From contig JAGFBZ010001584.1 in assembly GCA_018398805.1 (NCBI GenBank), forward strand, positions 992,001 through 1,056,000: DNA of 64,000 nt, read 5' to 3'. The DNA is from Hirundichthys speculiger (Eukaryota > Chordata > Actinopteri > Beloniformes > Exocoetidae). The notes beneath the pieces were generated by a model that worked only from the letters and a program-made list of their open reading frames with translations, did not search any database and was not told the DNA's origin. Shown here piece after piece: positions 1-14,300 of the stretch. Every line of letters begins with the position of its first letter. Positions within the stretch are counted from its first letter, which is position 1. The position numbers and the translations under genes were made by a program.

Positions 1-742
1 TTTTTTTACTGGAGCTGAGAGGCCACACAACAAGAAGAAAGCCACCACAAAAACTGCCTTACCCACGCGGGGACAAGCAGAGGAATTTTTTGAGATGTCC
101 TGTGATCTGATGAGACTCAAATGGAACTTTCTGATAAAATGATCATTGGTATGCTTCGAAGAAGAAGGAGGACGCTTGCAGGCCTCAAAGCACAACTGTG
201 AAGCATGGGGGTGGCAGTGTCATTATGTGGGACTGCTTTGCAAAACAGATGACATCTTAATATATTAGTCACCAAAAAAAAAAAAACAAAACAATTAGGT
301 GCAAAGTGCAGCTATATGGAGGGATCATCACAAGACCCTGTAGAAAATGATGTGGCAGATACTGAAAAGGCACGTACAAGGAGAACAAGTCAGCTCCACC
401 AGTTCTGCCAGTAGGAATGAGCAAAAATTCAAGGAAGATATTTCAGAATCTTGTGGAGGCTAAACAAAACATTTGAGGCAGGTCAAACAGTTGAAAGGCA
501 ATTATACCATCTACCATCTTATATCCAAGTGTACGCAAACTTGTGAGATTGAAGAAAATAATAAAGGAATTAAAGAAACAGCCTCCCTTATCATTCTGAC
601 CTTTTATAAACAATGAAAAAAAAATGAAATAGTAACGGAACTACATCAAGAAATGTTTCCTCAGCCTTAGTGTCAGACATGGAGAAAAAAAAATGTTTAT
701 GCCTAATTTTCTAAATTGTATGTAAAGTTCAAGTTGCAGCTG
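1..742 (+). mobile_element. Tc1/mariner (Sleeping Beauty-like) element, degraded 3' half
   Basis: Translating around 200-245 gives K-H-G-G-G-S-V-I-M-W-D-C-F, the conserved transposase block of fish Tc1 elements. The stretch near 395-480 (a Leu-His-Gln-Phe-Cys-Gln run, later a Lys-Thr-Phe motif) matches the transposase C-terminus, and 700-742 resembles the right inverted repeat, ending at a TA dinucleotide (743-744). The reading frame is full of stops and indels, so this is a dead copy. Its 5' half lies outside the window. Identification is by memory of the family, not by a search. Confidence 0.75.
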
Positions 743-1004
743 TAGTCCAGCTTTCATGTAAACAGATTTAAACAGCCTCAAAAGGCCAAGTGAGTGTGTG
801 CTGCGTGTAGGGAGTGTTGAGTAGATGCTCGTCACGTTGCTGTGACTGCAGGATCACATTTGCGCACACTGAGAAGAAGAAATGATGTGCTTGCTGACTG
901 AAATGGCCCCTTTCTCATGAAGATATTTAACCAGTAAACCAGTTAAACGCCACATCTGATGGGCATAAGAACTGGGGGAAAATGGTAGCTAGCTCTTCTT
1001 AATC

Positions 1005-1125
1005 CTTTATTTTCTATATCCAGATCAGTTTCTGTTCAGGGTCACAGGGGGTGCTGGAGCCTATCCCAGCTGTCACTTGGGGAGAGAGCGTACACCCTGA
1101 ACTGGTCACCAGTCCATGACAGGGA
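1005..1125 (-). repeat. Dispersed fish repeat (GGAT-tail family), fragment
   Basis: On the minus strand this reads as the 3' part of a very common fish interspersed repeat: a 'ggactggtgacc' block, then 'agctgggataggctccagc', then 'tgaccctga'. Related copies occur in this window at about 21,340-21,575 (+), 36,985-37,105 (-) and 60,090-60,215 (-). No coding potential. Confidence 0.6.
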
Positions 1126-1234
1126 GAATTTAGAAGCACAAATCATCCTAACATCCGTGTTTTTGAATGACGTCAGAGAACGGATACAGCAGGAGGACGT
1201 ACAGTGAGCAATATGTGTTCAGAAGATTACTTAC

Positions 1235-1322
1235 CACACATGAGATTATATATTTCAATATTTTCAAAGGGAGGCACAACTGTTTTGGTTTTAAACCCTG
1301 GACCATAGCCGATGAAGATCGC
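1235..1322 (-). CDS. enpp1-like: ENPP exon 15 (last exon in window)
   Basis: Acceptor tttcccag at 1323-1325 and beyond, donor gtaagt from 1234. It encodes [11 protein letters not shown]...[11 protein letters not shown], the end of the catalytic domain, and leaves one base (phase 1). In ENPP1-3 the next exon begins with Asp-Leu-Leu and leads to the linker and nuclease-like domain. No such exon is seen in 1-1,234. Confidence 0.92.
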
Positions 1323-3430
1323 CTGGGAAAAAGAGACAACATTCCAACCTTCATTCATTTTTACAAGAAATATCAAATATTGATGACAGTTTTCATTAAA
1401 ACAAAAGTTCCACACACACTCCATACACACACACCTCTACACACCGCTCACCAGTTTGTGAATAGAAAAGCTAACCTTAATTTAACCTCTTTCTGTTAAC
1501 AAAACAATTTCATACACTCAGTGCCATAAACAAGTTCAGCGTGAACATCTGAAATGGACCAAAGCAGCAAAATTATCGTTAAAAAAAACCCTGGAAAAGG
1601 AAGTTACACATTTCTAATCTATTTGTAGATGAGCAAACCATCTATTTCGGCACAAATTGACAGAACCTATTTCTGGACAAGTCAGCATCCCTGTAAACTA
1701 TTTATATCAAGGGAAATTGCAGTGTAAACTGTGTCCGGAAACATACTTGGAGACATACACGTGGTCTAGACCAGGAGGGCACTCAGTCCAAAGCCCAGAG
1801 CGCGTAGGTGGAGAGGAATGTCTCATTACAGATACAATTACTGTACTTCAGCGCATTTATGTCGTTAGTGAGCTTTATGATTTCATGGATTCTTGATAAC
1901 ACGTCTCCAGGTTTAAGCCATCAGTAGACATCTTTTAAGTCCTAATCACAAACCAGACAGGTATACAAACTCGAAAAGGATTTGTGCCCATTCATTTCTT
2001 ATTTATTATCCAGCGTATTGGAACTGCTGAACCAAAAAATATTTTTCTCTACCCATCAAGGCCAATTTAAATTTTTCAGTTGTTGATAAGAACAGTCTTA
2101 TCATTAACAAACACACTCATCGTTCCTTCTCCTTACTTGCATGTTGGTGAAGAGGTTATCTGAGCCGTGGAAACCACCAGAGCAGTACTTAATTTCCGCC
2201 CGATTACTGAGAAGACAAAGTACAGGTAGTTTATTTCAAGAGAAAAAAATATAATCAGTGTCTAACACACAACTCTCACAGCTACTGATGTGTTTTTTTT
2301 ATCTTATTTAAAAGCAGCGCTTCATCTCAAAACCCAGAGAAAGAGTTTAAACAGAGCTGTTTATTGTGTCTGTCGAGTGAGCCGATTTACTTCTCCAGCC
2401 TGAAGCAATTTTCCACAATTACATGTTTGCTATCGATCAAAGAATTTCTACGGCTCCTTCACATGCTTTATTCATTATACATGAATGTTATCACTAATTA
2501 CTATAAATGCTTCAGCCTTTGTGTGGCCAGATAAATGCAACTTCAGTGATTGCAACCATTTACCTCATTGCATATAAATGTTATTAGACTCATACAAGCC
2601 GCACAAAAAAAATGAATTTTCTAAATAAATTAATCAAGAAATGCCATTTTGGTCATGAATTACAAAACATGGCAACATCAAATAATATGTTAATGCACCA
2701 CAACTACAGTTTAATACCCATATAACCAGTGTTTAGTGCATCTTTAACATTCTTAACTAAAAATGATCAGTTCGGTCAAAAATAAGGAGCTTAATGAGAG
2801 CAAAATGCATTCTTAACCCAGCCCAAATTATTATTAGCTTTTTAAAAAATATTTATTTTAGGGCAACTTCTAAAATTGTTTTGTTTTTTTTATCACAAAA
2901 TGTGACACTGAGCTGCATGGGAAAGCACTTTTCATGCGTCTGTGAGGAACTGATGACGTATGTAACAAACCCAGATATGTCAGATCTGCTGACTGCATCT
3001 CATAGTCCTCTAACCCAGTGGTTCTCAACTGGTTTGGCTTCAGGACCCACCATCACCCTTAATGACAAGCCATGACCCAAATCATGGAAAATTTCCAACT
3101 TCTCAAATTTATTGAATAAAAAGATCGTGCAGTTTGAATTGGAGATAGTAGAATAGAATATCACAGAATGCCAACACAAAAAAAGAAGTTTATTGGTGAA
3201 CCAAAAGGGCAAAAACTAAAATAGCATAACCAAAATGACTTCAAGTGGGAAATATTCCCTTTGACGCTCAATTAACTGCATTTTAATTAAATCCAAAACA
3301 CTTCACTTCAGTAACTTCAGCCTTTTTTAACAGACTCAACATGCACAAACATGAAATAAACCTGTGCAACCACTGAGCAGTAATTTTTAAAATTTCACTG
3401 CAATTTCCCAGTTTGGGATCAATAAAGTAC

Positions 3431-3507
<77 letters not shown>

Positions 3508-5066
3508 GTTTCAAAAAGAACTCAAATATGTAGCATTTGCTTATTACCCACTTCTTGAATATATAACAATTTCCTATTAAAACTATCTAGTCACTTATTT
3601 AAGCATTAATCATGCTGACATAACAATCAGAACATTTCAGTATCAGCCATTTTTAAGACTCAGCAGTGCTTTTATGCACAAACATGAAATAAAACAGTGC
3701 AACCACAGAGCAGTAGTTTCAAAAAGAACTCAAAATATATAGTTTTAGCTGAATAACCACTCACTGACCTTTGTCTTCAAGATAAGAAAATCCATATCTC
3801 ATATATTCTTCGTTGTATCTGTGTTTCACCATGCTCAACATATGTAAACAAACTTTGGAGTTCTTTTTCTATGGTGTGAACTGGCAAGTGTCAACTCGCA
3901 TTACAGGGCATTATCGAGTATGAATGACATGTTGTTTTTTTTTTTTTATAGCATTTCCTTCCCCAGGCAAAGGCCCGCGACCCACTGAAAACGGGTCTGC
4001 GACCCACTTTTGGGTTGCGACCCACCAGTTGAGAACCACTGCTCTAACCGATGCTGAAACATGTCTCTTCTTATGTAGATTTCAGGTTACAGGGGTCTGT
4101 ACTACAGACTGTAATACGGCTGGGGAACAGGGGTCAGATATGTGAAGCAGCCTTTGCCAAGTTAAACTTAGAACTTGAGTGAAAATCTTAGGGGAGACAG
4201 GTTGGTGCAGAGCCCCCTCTTTGGTTAAAAGAGTGTTGTTTCATCAAAATATGACTGCAAGCAATATTATATAACCTGGAATAATATACCCTGAAGGATT
4301 TTGGTCTAATCATAGATGCAGTATGAATGTTTTTCAATCTTTCAAAATTCAGGAACCCCTCCCCTTATGTCTCACAATGGTTTGGTCCACTGTCTGGATT
4401 CCCCTAAATCCCACACACAGATCTCAGAAGAAACATAGCAAAATTGAACATAAACCAGAGTGTAGGCACATCAGGCAGCTATTTTTACTGATACCATTCA
4501 AAAGACATTCATTCATTGTTAACCACACTATTTTGGGGTTTTCACTACTTCATTGTTGATACAGTGCACTCTTTTTTTTTCCCTCAGTTTGTACATTTTC
4601 TCAGTTTGATCTTCAGGCAGTGCGTCCATATCACAATGAAAATGATCATAACATGATACATTTTTATCTGATTTTAACAGGCATACCATGGGAAAAATAT
4701 AGATAAATGTGCTGAAAGCATATATTTTGGATCGGATTTCCTAGGATGCATTGCACTGCTCGGTCTGGATGATACCTCTCTGTTCAGGTATTTCTTGCAT
4801 GACACTTTATATAAAGGCACTCATATTTTTGGCTCAGTTCTGGCAAATGTGCCTCTATCAAGTTGTCTAGTGTGTAGCCAACCTTAGGTGGCTCCAAACA
4901 AAAAGCAGGGTCGTTTTCAAATCATTAATAACAGAGTCTGAGTTTCTGAGTTAAATATATGCTTTCAGCACATTTATTTATATTTTTTTCCATGGTATGC
5001 AATGAAGTAGTGAAAACCCCAAAATAGTGTGGTTAACAATGAATGGTATGTCTTTTGAATGGTATC

Positions 5067-5102
<36 letters not shown>

Positions 5103-5235
5103 GTCTGTTGTCATTTATGTTGCTCTATAATTACAGCACCAAACACTAGGTGCCGTTCTGCAGCACCGTAGTTAGCATCCTTTTCGTTCACTGCCTTATT
5201 GTCGCTCAGAGATCACAGTGCTGCAAATAAAGTTT

Positions 5236-5301
<66 letters not shown>

Positions 5302-8300
5302 CATATATATATATACAGTGTACATATGTTGTTGGTTGGACAGTGAAGCATAAACCAAGCATAAAACTGCTATCAAAAGAGGTACCCTCTGAGGACAATG
5401 CAGGTGGAGAGGAGTTAAGATGCTAACTCAACCTCTGTAAACCAGCTGTGATAAACAGGCGTATAAAGAAATGGTTAAAAAGGGTGCTTCTCCACTCTGT
5501 CCCTTTCAGTATTTTGACCAAAACATGTCACAGGTATTTAATAATACATCAGAAAAATTGTGTCAACCTCTGGGAAAAAAAAAGAAAAAAAGATGTGACT
5601 CATTTAATGCCTTTTACACCTTCTTGTCCCTGAAAACTAAATTCTCTGACTGAGAATAGGTGCATAAGTCTGGTGGTTATCACCTGTCTTTGTTGAACCA
5701 GTTTATTCTTCATCAGGCTCCCATTTACTGTTCCAGTCATTTTTGAGACAACAGACTGCATAAAAGAAACTGAAAATCTAGAAATAAAAGTGTCTGTCGA
5801 GTCACTTACGATGCCGCCTGCCAGCCTGCCTTCATATAGAGGTGACCCCTCTCTATGCGTTTGTTGTTCGCAAAATGCATCCTTTTGGGTAGGTTTTCTT
5901 TGAGGTACGGCCTCATTGGCTGGTCAGGGGTCCTGCACTTCAGAACAGACACAGAAAGACAGAGCGAATAAGCACGCAGCACAGAGAGAATGGAAGTGTT
6001 TGTCATGAAGCCACGCAAGCAGATAATTTCTCTTTGTTCATGGAATACTTGGCATACCGACAGGTTCTTCACCAGGCCTTCAAAGTCGACTGAGGAAAGA
6101 AACAAAAGACAAGGTCAAGCTCGCTGGTTTTGGACAAACTTGGAGTCAATGATGTTGCAGGGAAGGAAAGGCAGGCGTTGTGGAAAGAACTCACAGGAAA
6201 AGTAGTCCTCTGGTAGGCGCTTCGGTCTGATACGAGCAGCTGGGCCTTGGATGACACTGAAGTCAGATGTTTGGACATAGTTTGATACAAACGAAGCCCT
6301 TTCACATGAAGCCTCCTCCATTCCTTTAAAAGACAAAATTATCAATGTTCTGAGAATCATGTCGGGAAGTCTGTCACCGAAAGAACTCTAGCTGGAGTAG
6401 TTTTAAACAGCAGCAGATCACAAGTGCACTCCAGTCCCCAAAAGTCCATGTTCTTGGGTTTTCTGATTTTATGTCATGGTGTCAGTTAAGCCACGTTTCT
6501 CCTGAGCATTAGGGAATAATTCGGTGTGGTACAGTCAGTTTTTTTTTTTTTTCTTGTCAAAAGCAAGAGCTGAAGTGGGAAAAACAAAAAAAAAATGAGA
6601 AGAAAGTGCAGGAAGATACACCCACTTCTCTAATGGAGACTATGAATGGAGCCTGTTGGAAGTTAATAATCTATTGGTGACCGAGCGTCACTGGATATTC
6701 ATTCTGTGGCGTTCTGTAATCATCTCGAAGGGTGTTTTCTGATCCATTTAACATGTAATCTTTAACGTGTAATCTTTTTCTCAGTTCAGGTTCAGGTTAC
6801 TTTATTTGTACCTGCAGACAGATTTGCTCTGCAGTGTTGAGAGGTCCCCTTCACAGACAGCCATTCACATATAAAACACACATCTAAATGCAACCACATA
6901 TATATTAGTAAAACACCAACAGGAACAGTAAAAACAAGAAAATCAAGTAAATCAGTCTATCAATAAGCTGAAGAGCCATTCTTCCTTGATTTCGATATTG
7001 ATAAGAACAGTGTGTCTTGTGGGTATAATGACACGCTGTTACGTAGCTGATAAAGTTGATAAAGTCGATATAGCCGTCTGGCCTGCACACCTGGCAGTGG
7101 AAACATAAACCACGTCAGGGCTCACCGTTCCAAACCAAACTCTGTTGACCCAAAGTGACATGTTCCTCTCAGTGGAAACGTGGCTAGATAATGACATATT
7201 GTGACATTTCTGGAACGTTACTGGAGGTTTAAAAACATTAACTTCAGTTTCTCGTGGTTTATGCTGCGCATCTTACTGATGTCGTCTAACTTGAACGTGC
7301 CTGAATATTCAAGCACTTAATTTGTCAGCAACACATTTTCACAGCCATCGAGATTTTCTGAGAGCGGTTTGATCTGCTGACAGCGTTTTGGGTGCGACAT
7401 GTCAACCCCTCTGCGTCTTTCTTGTTCCTTGTTCTTAATGACAATCTGCAGCCTAAAAACTGCCACAGTACATTAACATTTATATCTTCTCTTGGAAGCA
7501 ATGTCTTTGATGATAATGGCTGGGCATCACCCTGGGCCACATTTACTCCAGTGATTTGATCTTTAATGTAATTAAAAGGTTAAACACATGGTCACCAGAT
7601 ACCCAGTGGAACCTCTCAAAAAACGCATCCTCCTCGTGTGCTACTGAAACTCTTTTTTCCAGTTAGCTCTCATATCTGAGGATCCTTTCTCGCTGCTGGC
7701 CTGTAGTTTTCTTGGCGGCAGGTGCAGTGACTCAACCAAGCTGCATTTCCAAAACCGCCACTAAGCCAAGACAGTCCCTCTCACTAAAATACATGTTGTG
7801 AGATGACGACAACCCTCAGTACCGTGAAACCCATAAAGATTGAACCGGGATGCACCGAGTCTGTTTGAAAATGAATACACAGCTTTTAATTAAATCTCAG
7901 ATTTGAAAAAGACCAAATGGACAAAGCTGTAATTACATCTTTTTCAGTTTATAGGTTAAATATGTAATTTTCTGTCATCAAAATAAAATATTTTCTGTCT
8001 TTGAATGCTCCTCTTATTTTCAACCACATCTGATTTCAAAAAGGATATTTGTTGTAAGTATATGCCTCCGGTAAACTGAGGAGAAATCTCACCATGGTCA
8101 GAGAGGATTATGATGTTGGCACACTGGTTCAGATTTTTCGATTTAAGACCATTCATCAGCTTGCCCAAAATCCTGTCAACGTTTTCCAACGCAGTAACCA
8201 CCTGAAGGAACAACAGGAGTTAAAACACTGTTAACATGATGCAGCAACTTGGAGGCGATGCTCAAAAACTGTGAATTTTTAGGCATTTATGAAGAACTTG

Positions 8301-11300
8301 GTTCAGACAACACATAATTAACAAACATACGGTCAACAAACCAAAACCACAACAAAAGAGAACAAACACTGATCATACTGTGAGTACCTAAAATGGCTAG
8401 TGGGAGTGTTGAGCATGTGGAGCAGGAGGAGGTAAAAAAAAAAAAACCTCCTCCATCTTTTAAGTTGCCATGGGAACACTCTCCTCCCTGTTATGATGGT
8501 CTGTATTGAACCAGTGGTGCATTTGTGGAGAGGTTCATGTATCGTATACCTGATGCTTTATTTAAGGATGGTGATGAAAATGCAAACAGGACAGCAGGTA
8601 TGGAACAATATCATCGTCACTGAAGGGAGACAAGCCGATAGGAATTTATTATTTATTTATTTATTTTTAATGTAGGTATCTAATTTTAAAAAAGCCTTAA
8701 CTTTTGTTCATTAGGCCTAACAGCAAGTTAACGAAGAATCAGAGCTTTTTTTTTGTATTTTTGTTTTACTGCACCATTGAGTGGCCTGTTGTTGTTGTTT
8801 TTTTTTCTTTTTTGAATTGATATTTTTAAGAGAAAACAAAATCTTTGTAGTGAAAGTGTTAAATCGTGACATGACACTTTTTCTTTTTTGTACCTTTCTG
8901 TACCTTCACTGTGAAAATTAACTTTTTTTTCTTATATGGAATCACATTTTTTTTCTATTAGTTTTTCAAAATAATTTATTCCATTGACAAAGAAAAATAC
9001 AATTTCATGCATGATGCATTTTGATATTGCAGAAGGATATTCATATTCACAATTTCTGTTGGATACAATTTTCTTTTTTGGTTTCATTTTGAAAGATTAT
9101 TGGAAATAACAGGTGAGACGTGTTTTTAAAACTTCCTTTCACATAGATCATAAAAGAACAATAGGAAAATGCCACATTGGTAATGGAAATATTTTAAGAG
9201 ACAAGTTTAAAGTTTTATAATTTCTTTAAAACTAATCGATTGAAGATCATCCTCAGAGAGAGCCATCAATATTCAAGTGAATTGTTGTGTTCTACCACGA
9301 TAAATGACAGGAAGCTGAACTGTAGTCGTCATCTCAGCTAAAACATCAGCTGCATCAATTTACGGTTGTTACAATTGCAAATTTAGTGAGCAACTGACCT
9401 GAGGGCTTTCTGGGCCGTGATAATGTCCTGTAGTATCAGGTTCCTCCAGGTAAAGAGTGTAAAAGTCAGGTCTGAACAGAAAACACAACAATCAACACAA
9501 TAGATGACAAAACTCTCATGATTTCTTAAAGCCAATTCCTTGAGGAGGATCTTCTGAGATTGTTATAAATAAGAGCAGGTAGTACCTTTTGTCTTTAGGT
9601 AAACTGAGCCACTCGAGTAGCGTTGACAGTCTGGTCTCAAATGTAGTGGACCTGCATACAGAAGAGGCTTGAAGTCATTCATGAAGGCATCCATCCACCG
9701 GTGCGTTCAGACATCAGATTTAATTTCAAAAAATACATCATAAAAGAAGTGCTCTTACTTATCATAAGTCCGATAGAAATCTGGAAAGGTGCCACTGATA
9801 GCTACATCAGAGCCCGGCCAGAAAAAAGTCGCTGTCTTCAGCTTCTGACGCATGGCAGTGATCCAGATCTAAGGAGAGGGAAAACAGGAGGAAAGACAAA
9901 AAATAAGGAGAAGATGGAGCAGAGGAGTGTCACCTAAGCTCAGAGTGAACTACAGCAGACCGACAACAGCAGTTCATTAGAGTAAGTTTAATTACTCACA
10001 GCCCAGTAAAATGTGATGGAAACTAATGGACTGTTTTCAGTCTAAATCAGCACCTCTGAGGATAATCTGCAGTTAAAAGTGTTCTACATGTGCAGCTCTG
10101 TTATAAAGATCTCTGGCAGATGCACTTAAGTGTACATTATAGAAGAGTTAATTCCTGTACAGTAAGTTGCTCACTGGGGGTCCTCCCTCCCTCCTTTCCT
10201 TCCTGGAAAGTTGCATGGCTGCAGCATGCAGATTGTTTGAGAGGAGCAGCTTGTCACAGCAGTGAGATTTAAGAGACCTCCCATTTAAATGGAAACCACA
10301 GAGCCTATAAGCAAGCACAACTCACAGTCCCCACAAGCTGTCATTTAGCATGTGCTGAATCTATAATTATATCAAAAAGGTCATTACTGAGAAAGCAAAT
10401 TACAGCATGATCCAAGCACAATGCTTCTTAGTTTTTACACAAGACAAGTGCCTCCTCCTGAATCATGTAAGGCTTTCCACAAAATCATGATGTGTAAACT
10501 TTAACAAGTCGGTGGAGGAAGATTTACAAAAGTACTGCTCAGAACTACCTATTTGTGGTCTAACAAATAAAATGTTCCCTTATGAAGTGAAAAGTTTATT
10601 AGACATAACTTCTGGCCTTCAGCAGATTTATACTTGTTGGACAGTTCGGGCCTAATGTTGCTGGTGGCACCGATCCACTTACCGGTTCTCCCTGGTACCA
10701 GAACGGGTTGTTTTTCTCCTGATTTTTCAAGCTGAAAAAGGTGTTTTGGGTCACATCATACATCTTGTTGTCCACAATCCCATGAGACTCAGGATACAGA
10801 CCCTGCAGGAATCAGACACGAAATGAAAACACGATCTGACTTAGCTGCCGGGATTTCCACTGATTACCTCCTCTTTCCTCGCTCGGTAACCTAAACATTA
10901 CTGGTAACCACGGCAGTTCATTTTAATTGCAGGGTCTGTTTTTTACCCAGCAGAGGTGGAATCCACTTTGTAAACCCTTCTGTTCAGTGTGTTTTTTTTT
11001 GTTTTGTTTTTTCCCCGTGCACATGTAAGCTGTTAGAAACGTACTGCAGAGGTACTGAACATATTGGAGGGGGAAGTCCTCAGATCCAGTTCTGAACAGA
11101 ACAGCAATCGGAAGGACTGACTTTTTAAAAAAGAACTGGGCTTCAGATTTAAATTTACTTTTGCCTGAAATATTACTTCTACTTCACGATGTAAATGGAA
11201 AATGGCTTTGTTAAAAGTTTATTGTCGGCCTGTACTCTTAAACTGAAACATGAGCTTATGAAACATAATGCATTTTTAAAGATTAAAGTTATAGTTTCCA

Positions 11301-14300
11301 ACATATCTAACCTATAAACCCATGTTAAAAAGCACTGTCAGCCTTCAGATCACAATCATTAGGTATGGCAATATGTTTACGAAAAGCATTTTGTCTTGTA
11401 CTTTTTAAAAATTTTTTTTTTACATTGCTATTGTTAATACTTGAACATAAAATAAGCTTTTCCTCCAGCACTGACAAAACAAGACCAGACAAACAAGGCC
11501 TTTGTATCCAACAGATAAACTCCTGACTCCATGAAAAGACTTACAGTCACGACGGTGTAGTGGTTGGGGAAGGTCTTTGTGGGATAAACGGGCCTGATGT
11601 ATGGCACTGTTGTTCCAGCGTTCCCTGCAACACAGCAATGTTCATTCACCCCTGGATGCCCGGTTAAACCTTCAAGAGCCGGGGAGCTGAATCTGGTGGT
11701 GACTTACGCAGCTTATTGATGACTGGAATGTGGCTTTCATGATCCTTCAGGTACCGTGCCCGGAAACCGTCCAGGGACACCAAGATAAGAGGAGGCTTGT
11801 CAAAACTGGGCAACACAAAGACACCTGATTAAAGGAGTTCCTCAGCAGGAGGCAAAGACATCATGCAAGTATTTTACTTCTCTTAACTATTTATGCACAC
11901 ACAGCAAACGCAGACAAACATCACTAATTTGCAGCCATGTTTTTGGCTGAAATTTACTTTCCATTTCCTGCATCTCTTAAGTGGCTTCAGTGCTTTGTTA
12001 TGTTTCCAGCTTCTTGTAAAGAAGCTGTAAAGGAAGGGCGATGTCTGTTTGACACGAAGCATGTAAGAGCGCTAAATACGAGCTAAAACATAGTTCTGTG
12101 ATGACAGTGAAGGATTTACCAGCTCTTGTAAAGGTAGCATCACTTCAACGTTACATCTACTCATTCACCAATGATCAAGTATCATTTGGGAAATGATTTT
12201 CAAATACAACTTCATTTTTTCCAATAAGTTTAAACAAATCACCATAACCATAATAATAATAATAAAGTTCTTTGTGATACTATATTTAGAATTATTTGCA
12301 GGCGACTGTTCAAGGCTGGAGTCTCCAGGGACTGGGTATAAACTTTTATGATGGTCTGGCATGTCTTTACTGTGGTTAATCTGTCATTTGTTTCTAAGTC
12401 TTTATGTCAAATTCTTAGTTTTCACTAGTGTCTGTTTGCAGACTGCATGAAAGAAAATGAAAAGGGCCATGGCAAGGAACCACAGGAGACACTGGAACAA
12501 CATAATTCCAGTGAAATGATAGAGACAAATGAGCAACAACTGGAGGTTCATCATGCTCTTCAGCAGATTTTGCTCTTTCCAACCAGCTGAAAATGGAGTT
12601 TCAGTTATTAGAGAGATATTGATAGGTGTATGTATTTTTTTTCCTTACAAAAAGCCTTTACATAAGATCTCTCCTGTAGAAGGTTGTCCTGCAAAAAAAT
12701 GCTTTGAGCTCCAGCTCTGCCAACATGTTGATTGGATTTGTAAAAAAAAAAACACACACACCATATAATAAGAAGCTCAATTGATACTGTATATACACTA
12801 AGTATATAAGGAGAAAAATAACAATAATGATCATAAGATAATCATACCAATAATAATGATAATATATAAAGAAAATTCTATGAGTGTGTGTGAATGGGGA
12901 AATCACACTGTAAAACTCTCAGGCAGCTGACAGAAGGGGAATTTAATTCAATTCAACTTTATTTCTATAGGCGTCCGTTATAATACAAATTGACTCTAGG
13001 GGCTTTTCAGAGATCCAGAGCATGACCCCCGAGCACATATTATTAACTATAACTGATATTATTAAATCCTAATTAAAGAAACAATGGCAAAAAGGTGCTA
13101 CATAAACGAGAGCCATTTACCTTTACCATCAACATTTTTACAATTTTTTTTTTCCTTTGTTGCTCTGGTTCCACGACGTAAATTAAAATGAAATAAATCA
13201 AAATCTGCAAAAACGTTCTAGGTTGCTTTTGAACTATGATTTTAGTTGTTTACTCAAAATCTGTACAATCAACCCTGTCACATTTCACTGAATCTGAGGA
13301 GACAGGATATTTCTGTTCATCATTTTAAAAGCTGCTTGTGTCTGATTTCTGATTCCAAGTTCAAATGGCCATGCCATCCAAATTATGTTCTTCTTCAATC
13401 CAGCTCCTCTGGGTTACATTCAGATTTCCAGAGGAAAGCATCAACAGATGCAGAAAAAACTGGATGCCGTTAGAACCAGAAAAAAGGAGGAAGAGCATGC
13501 GACATTAGCAGAGCAACAACCAGACTGGTATCAGAAAATCATAAATGGTGCTGCAGTAGAGCAGGAGCAGTGGTGAATAACTGATGTCGGTTTTAAAGCA
13601 AAGATTTGTTGATCTGAGGTGTTAATAGTAATCTTGATGGTTTTGATCAGTTTCTCTTGGACGTTCCTCTGTGAGACGTTATAATGAAGCCTGAGTCCCA
13701 TCCTGTTGGGATGGTTTGGCACATTCTGTCTCAGTGGGAATGGCAGTGAATGGGAGCGCTACCAGACACATTCATGTTTCATGACGAGAACTTTCACTGA
13801 ATAACTGGATATGGCTGGTCAGGCTACTTCAAAGCTGTTTGCACACTGATTTATTCCAATCACCGTTCAGATGCAGGTTGACCATAATGTCATCTGTCCA
13901 AAGATACAGTTCTGCCACTTTTTATTTCTTTATTTCTTTTTTCTTTTGGCCAGCCTGATCTGCCTCCTCTAAGCTTGAGGCGTAGCACTGTTTTTCACCT
14001 TCTCATGAACTCTTTATATTTGCCGCAGTGAAGTCTTGGCTTTATTGCAGATAATGCTATGCATGTCTTCTCTGCTTGGTTGGATGTTGTAAAGGAGTTT
14101 TTCTTCACCACAGAAAGGATCATCTGTTCCCTCCTGTGAATTCCAGCCCTTTTTATTTCCTGCATTTTTTTTTTCTCTCAGTGTGAAACAGTTCTGTTCA
14201 TTCGGCCACTTTTTAGCTTTCAAGTGAAAACTCCAAAACTTTTACATTAATCCTCCAATAGGTAGACCAAATGAAAGCCATCTATAAAAATTGTGAAAAT

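Larger units (their letters stand above)
2207..5809 (-). other. ENPP intron 13
   Basis: A 3.6 kb intron holding an intact-ended hAT element (3016-4041), a fold-back structure (4485-5071) and an AT microsatellite. No further exon was recognised; exons 13 and 14 join in phase, so none is required. Confidence 0.8.

Noticed and set aside
1..1234. ENPP exon 16 (Asp-Leu-Leu...Pro-Ala-Pro-Asn-Asn-Gly) within the window
   Set aside because: Minus strand searched for the PAPNNGTHG-type block without success; 1-742 is a Tc1-type relic. The exon must lie outside.
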